Part shown: positions 5,507-7,600 of the stretch, one piece after another
How the letters are laid out: each line of letters starts with the position of its first letter
Position numbering within the stretch: position 1 is the first letter of the stretch
NCBI GenBank assembly: GCA_036266155.1
Contig: DATANR010000334.1
Span: 1-7,600, forward strand
DNA from: SIAJ01 sp036266155
GTDB taxonomy: Bacteria > Planctomycetota > Planctomycetia > Gemmatales > Gemmataceae
Length of the DNA: 7,600 nucleotides
Direction: 5' to 3'
Notes under the pieces: generated by a model
The model's input: the letters and a program-made list of their open reading frames with translations, nothing else
Told to the model about the DNA's origin: nothing
The model's database searches: none
Made by a program: the position numbers and the translations under genes

Positions 5507-6979
5507 TTTAGTTCAGACCCGTGATCGCAGATTCGCAATGAGCCCGGCGATCAAGACGCAGGCACCGCCGGCGAAGAGGCCCCAGGTGCAGAAGGCCAGA
5601 GCTTTCCGCTGAAATTCGTAGATGGGCACCTCGCCGGCATACCATTCTTCGGGGCCGACCTTGGATGCGATCGCCGGTCGGCCCGCGTGAAACTCGTCGT
5701 AAAAATTCGGGTCGCCGATACTTACCCCCGCACGGATCTTTTGCTCCGTGTAGCTCTGGTAGTCGCGCTGATACGCTTCGCCGAACGCAAGCTCGGACTC
5801 AAACTTCGGCCGAAGTGTCCCGACCTCGGACGTCGGCAACGATTCTTCAATTGCCGTTTGCCGCGTCCAACAATGCTTACGAAAGAATGCTTGAATCTCG
5901 GGGCGGGGTGAAAACTGCGCGGCTAGACGGTCGGCACGTTCAAAACAATTCCAGGCGACATAGCGCTGACCGACGCGCAACATGATTTCGCCAAGACAAA
6001 GAGCGAGGTGGGGATTCGGGCCATTTCCCTGGCGCCACTCGCCGATCAGCCACATCGCAGGCTCGTCGAACGGAGCGCGACGCCCATGTTTGGCGTCGGA
6101 GTCCTTCGGGGGCGATTCACCGCCCACCTGGGTGACGTATTCCCGGATTTCCTTTCGTTGCTCCGGATAGCGCGTGTCGGAATAATCTTTGTCCATCGGA
6201 TGACCATAAAGAACGTGCGTAAAGCCGCTGTAGTACGGTCGGCCGAAAATGGCTTGTGCGCCGTCATGGCGATAAACACTCCTGTCGACTTTGGGAACCT
6301 CGATTGTGACATCAAGCCGGTTTCCGATAAGGTCGCATTTCCGCAACAGTTCCGGACTCGCCCCCGCATCCAACAACGACTGCACTGCCGCAATCTGCCA
6401 CTCCTCCTGTCCAAAGTGAGCCGTCGGATTCACCGCGACCGACTTGCGCAACACATCGCGGCCTTCCTCGACGCCTTTGCGTGCCGTCTCGTCGCCGCCG
6501 AGCATGGCCCAGAGGTGTTTGTGGATGTGGAATTCACCGAGGTTCGCGTACGAGGAATAGAGGTCTTCCTTGGGCCGGTCCAGCTCTTGCTGCCGCTTGA
6601 GCTTGTCGCGCATCAGCTTGATGGCTTCGTCGGTCTGGCCCTGGCGATCGAGACCGACGGCGATGTCGTCAATGGCCGCGAAGGCCGTCACCGAATCGGG
6701 ATGGACGACCGCGAGGCGCTCGCGGGCGAGGCGTTCGCGTTCCTGATAGAAGGCTGCCCCGTGCCGCGGATAGCGCTCGTGGATCACGTCGTGAACCATG
6801 GCGAAGCGGAAGGGCGTCGCGTCGGGCGACGGCGCCACGTGATGCGGCAGACGGGCGTAGACGATCCGCCCCGGATCCATGGGCGTAACCGTTGCGCCCA
6901 CGCACCCGCCGCCGAGGCAGCCGGCCACGAAAAGGAGTGGGGCCGCGACGACGAGCGTGCGGCCCTTGGGGGGTTTCAT
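4166..6979 (-). repeat. Tandem gene duplication (two copies of about 1.35 kb)
   Basis: Copy A (5633-6979, residues 1-449 of the 488-residue protein) and copy B (4166-5506, residues 1-447 of the 507-residue protein) align over their whole length. Residues 41-220 align without gaps and 134 of 180 are identical by my hand count (about 74%). The segment from GRRAPF to PEEWYAG also aligns without gaps. Between them, roughly residues 228-296, the copies diverge and differ by two residues in length. DNA similarity is also obvious, for example around 5125-5215 versus 6610-6700. The two last membrane segments are similar in type but not in sequence. Confidence 0.9.
5513..6979 (-). CDS. Predicted lipoprotein with C-terminal membrane anchor, first paralog (488 aa)
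   Basis: The function is not recognised. The signal is of lipoprotein type: basic MKPPKGR, hydrophobic 9-18, lipobox VAGC with Cys21, then LGGGC. The mature part opens with a conserved block, RIVYARLPHHVAPS (38-51) and FAMVHDVIHERYPRHGAAFY (59-78). TPR-like helices follow at AIDDIAVGLDRQGQTDEAI (102-120) and HLALCLGEIMLRVGQRYVAW (324-343). The segment before the membrane is LRPKFESELAFGE to PEEWYAG (389-449). The last 27 residues form a transmembrane segment (about 462-483) ending in LRSRV. The start at 6979 follows the stop of the 80-residue gene by six bases (TGA-TTTCCC-ATG), with no Shine-Dalgarno, so translation is probably coupled. It is the likely ancestral copy because it is first in the operon and ends cleanly after the basic tail. 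A lipid anchor plus a C-terminal helix would fix both ends in membrane, which is unusual; the N-terminal signal could instead be a plain signal peptide. Confidence 0.88.
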   Translation of the reverse strand: MKPPKGRTLVVAAPLLFVAGCLGGGCVGATVTPMDPGRIVYARLPHHVAPSPDATPFRFAMVHDVIHERYPRHGAAFYQERERLARERLAVVHPDSVTAFAAIDDIAVGLDRQGQTDEAIKLMRDKLKRQQELDRPKEDLYSSYANLGEFHIHKHLWAMLGGDETARKGVEEGRDVLRKSVAVNPTAHFGQEEWQIAAVQSLLDAGASPELLRKCDLIGNRLDVTIEVPKVDRSVYRHDGAQAIFGRPYYSGFTHVLYGHPMDKDYSDTRYPEQRKEIREYVTQVGGESPPKDSDAKHGRRAPFDEPAMWLIGEWRQGNGPNPHLALCLGEIMLRVGQRYVAWNCFERADRLAAQFSPRPEIQAFFRKHCWTRQTAIEESLPTSEVGTLRPKFESELAFGEAYQRDYQSYTEQKIRAGVSIGDPNFYDEFHAGRPAIASKVGPEEWYAGEVPIYEFQRKALAFCTWGLFAGGACVLIAGLIANLRSRV

Positions 6980-6985
6980 GGGAAA

Positions 6986-7228
6986 TCAGGCTCGGGGACG
7001 CAGCCGCAAGAAGGCGCCGATGCCGGCCACCGCGAACAGGACGCCCGTACCACCGATCACGTACGGCCTGACCGACGTGGTCGATTCAGCCGTCGGCGGC
7101 TCGTACTGCGTCTCCTGATACTGCGACTTGAATTCGCGCTCGTGGCTCTTCAGCTCGGTGTCGTTGATGCACGCGAACGCCGGGCTGACCAGGGCCAGGG
7201 CCACTGCTGAAGCGATGAGGTGCCGCAT
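6986..7228 (-). CDS. Small exported protein with C-terminal membrane anchor
   Basis: This 80-residue protein has a signal peptide (MRHLIASAVALALVSPAFA, 1-19, likely cleaved before Cys20). A short charged region CINDTELKSHEREFKSQY (20-37) and a Pro/Thr/Ser-rich linker (40-53) follow. A C-terminal hydrophobic segment (about 56-74, rich in Gly and Ala) ends in the basic RLRPRA. I do not recognise the family. The layout resembles surface-anchored or sorting-signal proteins, but there is no PEP or LPXTG motif. It is the first gene of an apparent operon with the two paralogs downstream, which share its export-signal plus membrane-tail design. The ATG at 7228 is chosen because TTGGAG (7236-7241) lies seven bases upstream and the promoter candidate lies just before it. 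The in-frame ATGs further upstream (7294, 7273) would place a non-signal-like extension across the promoter. Confidence 0.8.
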   Translation of the reverse strand: MRHLIASAVALALVSPAFACINDTELKSHEREFKSQYQETQYEPPTAESTTSVRPYVIGGTGVLFAVAGIGAFLRLRPRA

Positions 7229-7235
7229 GGACGTG

Positions 7236-7241
7236 CTCCAA
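7236..7241 (-). promoter_or_regulatory. Ribosome binding site of the small exported protein
   Basis: TTGGAG on the minus strand lies seven bases before the ATG at 7228. It is the only clear ribosome site of the three-gene operon and supports this start over the longer in-frame options. Confidence 0.6.
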
Positions 7242-7264
7242 GTGATCGGAACTTTCCTGAATTG

Positions 7265-7294
7265 ATTGTGCATCGGCAGCCGGATGCTTGTCAA
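7265..7294 (-). promoter_or_regulatory. Candidate sigma-70-type promoter of the three-gene operon
   Basis: On the minus strand a perfect TTGACA (7289-7294) is followed after 18 bases by CACAAT (7265-7270, 4 of 6). The predicted start of transcription would be about 25-30 bases before the ATG at 7228, leaving a short leader that contains the TTGGAG ribosome site. This is the best promoter match in the window and argues that the operon is transcribed separately from the dehydrogenase gene upstream. Confidence 0.5.
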
Positions 7295-7297
7295 GCA
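7285..7297. promoter_or_regulatory. Palindrome over the -35 box, possible operator
   Basis: TGCTTG-T-CAAGCA is a perfect six-base inverted repeat with one central base and contains the whole TTGACA box of the operon promoter. A regulator bound here would compete with RNA polymerase. It may be chance, since part of the symmetry comes from the TTGACA core itself. Confidence 0.35.
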
Positions 7298-7318
7298 CTC
7301 AATTGCCGAGTTTCAATG

Positions 7319-7600
7319 TTATGACGCCTTGCCGCGCTGGGCGATTTCATCGGCGAACAGTTTACGCACCTTTTTCTTGGTGATCCGATCGACCAAGCCC
7401 GGCAGGAAGCGGTTGGCGAACAACAGTGCCTTGCCCTGGAACGTCAGGTTCACGACGCGCTTGCCCGCAGCCAGGGCATCAAGCGTGGCGATGGCTACCT
7501 GATCCGGCGTCATGCCGCGCATGTGGTCGAGGCTCTGCTTGGCGTTACGCTCGAGCATGTTCTGCGAAAAGTTGGTCTGCGTCAGACCGGGGTTCACGGT
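7319..7600 (-). CDS. Short-chain dehydrogenase/reductase, C-terminal part
   Basis: The last 93 residues of a protein whose start lies beyond the window edge are visible. It begins TVNPGLTQTNFSQNM, which matches the strand and loop after the catalytic Tyr/Lys helix in short-chain dehydrogenases (PG followed by a V/L-x-T-x-F/M pattern that closes over the nicotinamide). MTPDQVAIATLDALAAGKR follows, which is typical of the classical DltE/YdfG-like group, where it precedes a V-rich strand. The tail (about 55-80) has a hydrophobic-basic stretch FANRFLPGLVDRITKKKVRK, common at the end of membrane-associated members. These enzymes are NAD(P)-dependent oxidoreductases. The Rossmann glycine motif and YxxxK site lie outside the window, so cofactor and substrate cannot be judged. 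Confidence 0.85.
   Translation of the reverse strand, partial: TVNPGLTQTNFSQNMLERNAKQSLDHMRGMTPDQVAIATLDALAAGKRVVNLTFQGKALLFANRFLPGLVDRITKKKVRKLFADEIAQRGKAS

Noticed and set aside
6008..7210. A 400-codon open frame on the plus strand
   Set aside because: It is antisense to the paralog at 5513-6979 and the 80-residue gene. It has a low-complexity Arg/Val/Gly composition and no domain, and the opposite strand shows clear signals and paralogy.
6986..7228. PEP-CTERM or LPXTG sorting signal at the C-terminus of the small exported protein
   Set aside because: The hydrophobic segment and basic end fit, but there is no PEP or LPXTG motif before it, so only a membrane anchor is claimed.
7229..7294. 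Longer start for the 80-residue exported protein
   Set aside because: It would add a non-signal-like segment before an obvious signal peptide and would be encoded by the promoter and leader region.

Overview
The window looks like a chromosomal segment from a GC-rich member of the Planctomycetota. The main reason is the DUF1501 protein with a twin-arginine leader at 37-1422, a family greatly expanded in that phylum. Weak or absent Shine-Dalgarno sites at several starts, and several exported proteins of unknown function, fit this. Genus-level placement (for example Gemmata-like) is an inference, not something the sequence proves. No rRNA, tRNA, CRISPR array, insertion sequence or phage gene was seen.

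Left part, 1-1890. A complete DUF1501 gene and, upstream of it, a 74-residue membrane protein gene both lie on the minus strand. A gap of about 140 bp separates the membrane protein gene from the plus-strand genes.

Middle, 1891-4008, plus strand. A class I SAM-dependent methyltransferase is followed by a membrane-anchored ComEA-like protein with two helix-hairpin-helix regions. A compact toxin-antitoxin pair comes next: a 72-residue putative antitoxin overlaps a MazF/PemK-like toxin by four bases (ATGA). The toxin frame stops at an amber codon at 3904-3906. The same frame then continues with a convincing MazF C-terminal region up to a second stop at 4006-4008, so the toxin appears to be broken by one nonsense codon (or requires readthrough).

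Right part, 3983-7228, minus strand. Three genes form a tight apparent operon reading leftwards: an 80-residue exported protein with a C-terminal membrane anchor, then two large paralogous proteins (488 and 507 residues). The paralogs are about 74% identical over residues 41-220 by hand count. Each junction has the form TGA, six bases, ATG. Both large proteins start with a lipoprotein-type signal and end with a transmembrane segment and a basic tail, with weak TPR-like helical repeats between. A good promoter candidate (TTGACA, 18-bp spacer, CACAAT) precedes the operon, and a perfect 6+1+6 palindrome covers its -35 box. I do not recognise a named function. This operon is the best candidate here for an undescribed system, probably acting at the cell envelope.

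The right edge, 7319-7600, holds the C-terminal end of a short-chain dehydrogenase on the minus strand; its start lies outside the window.
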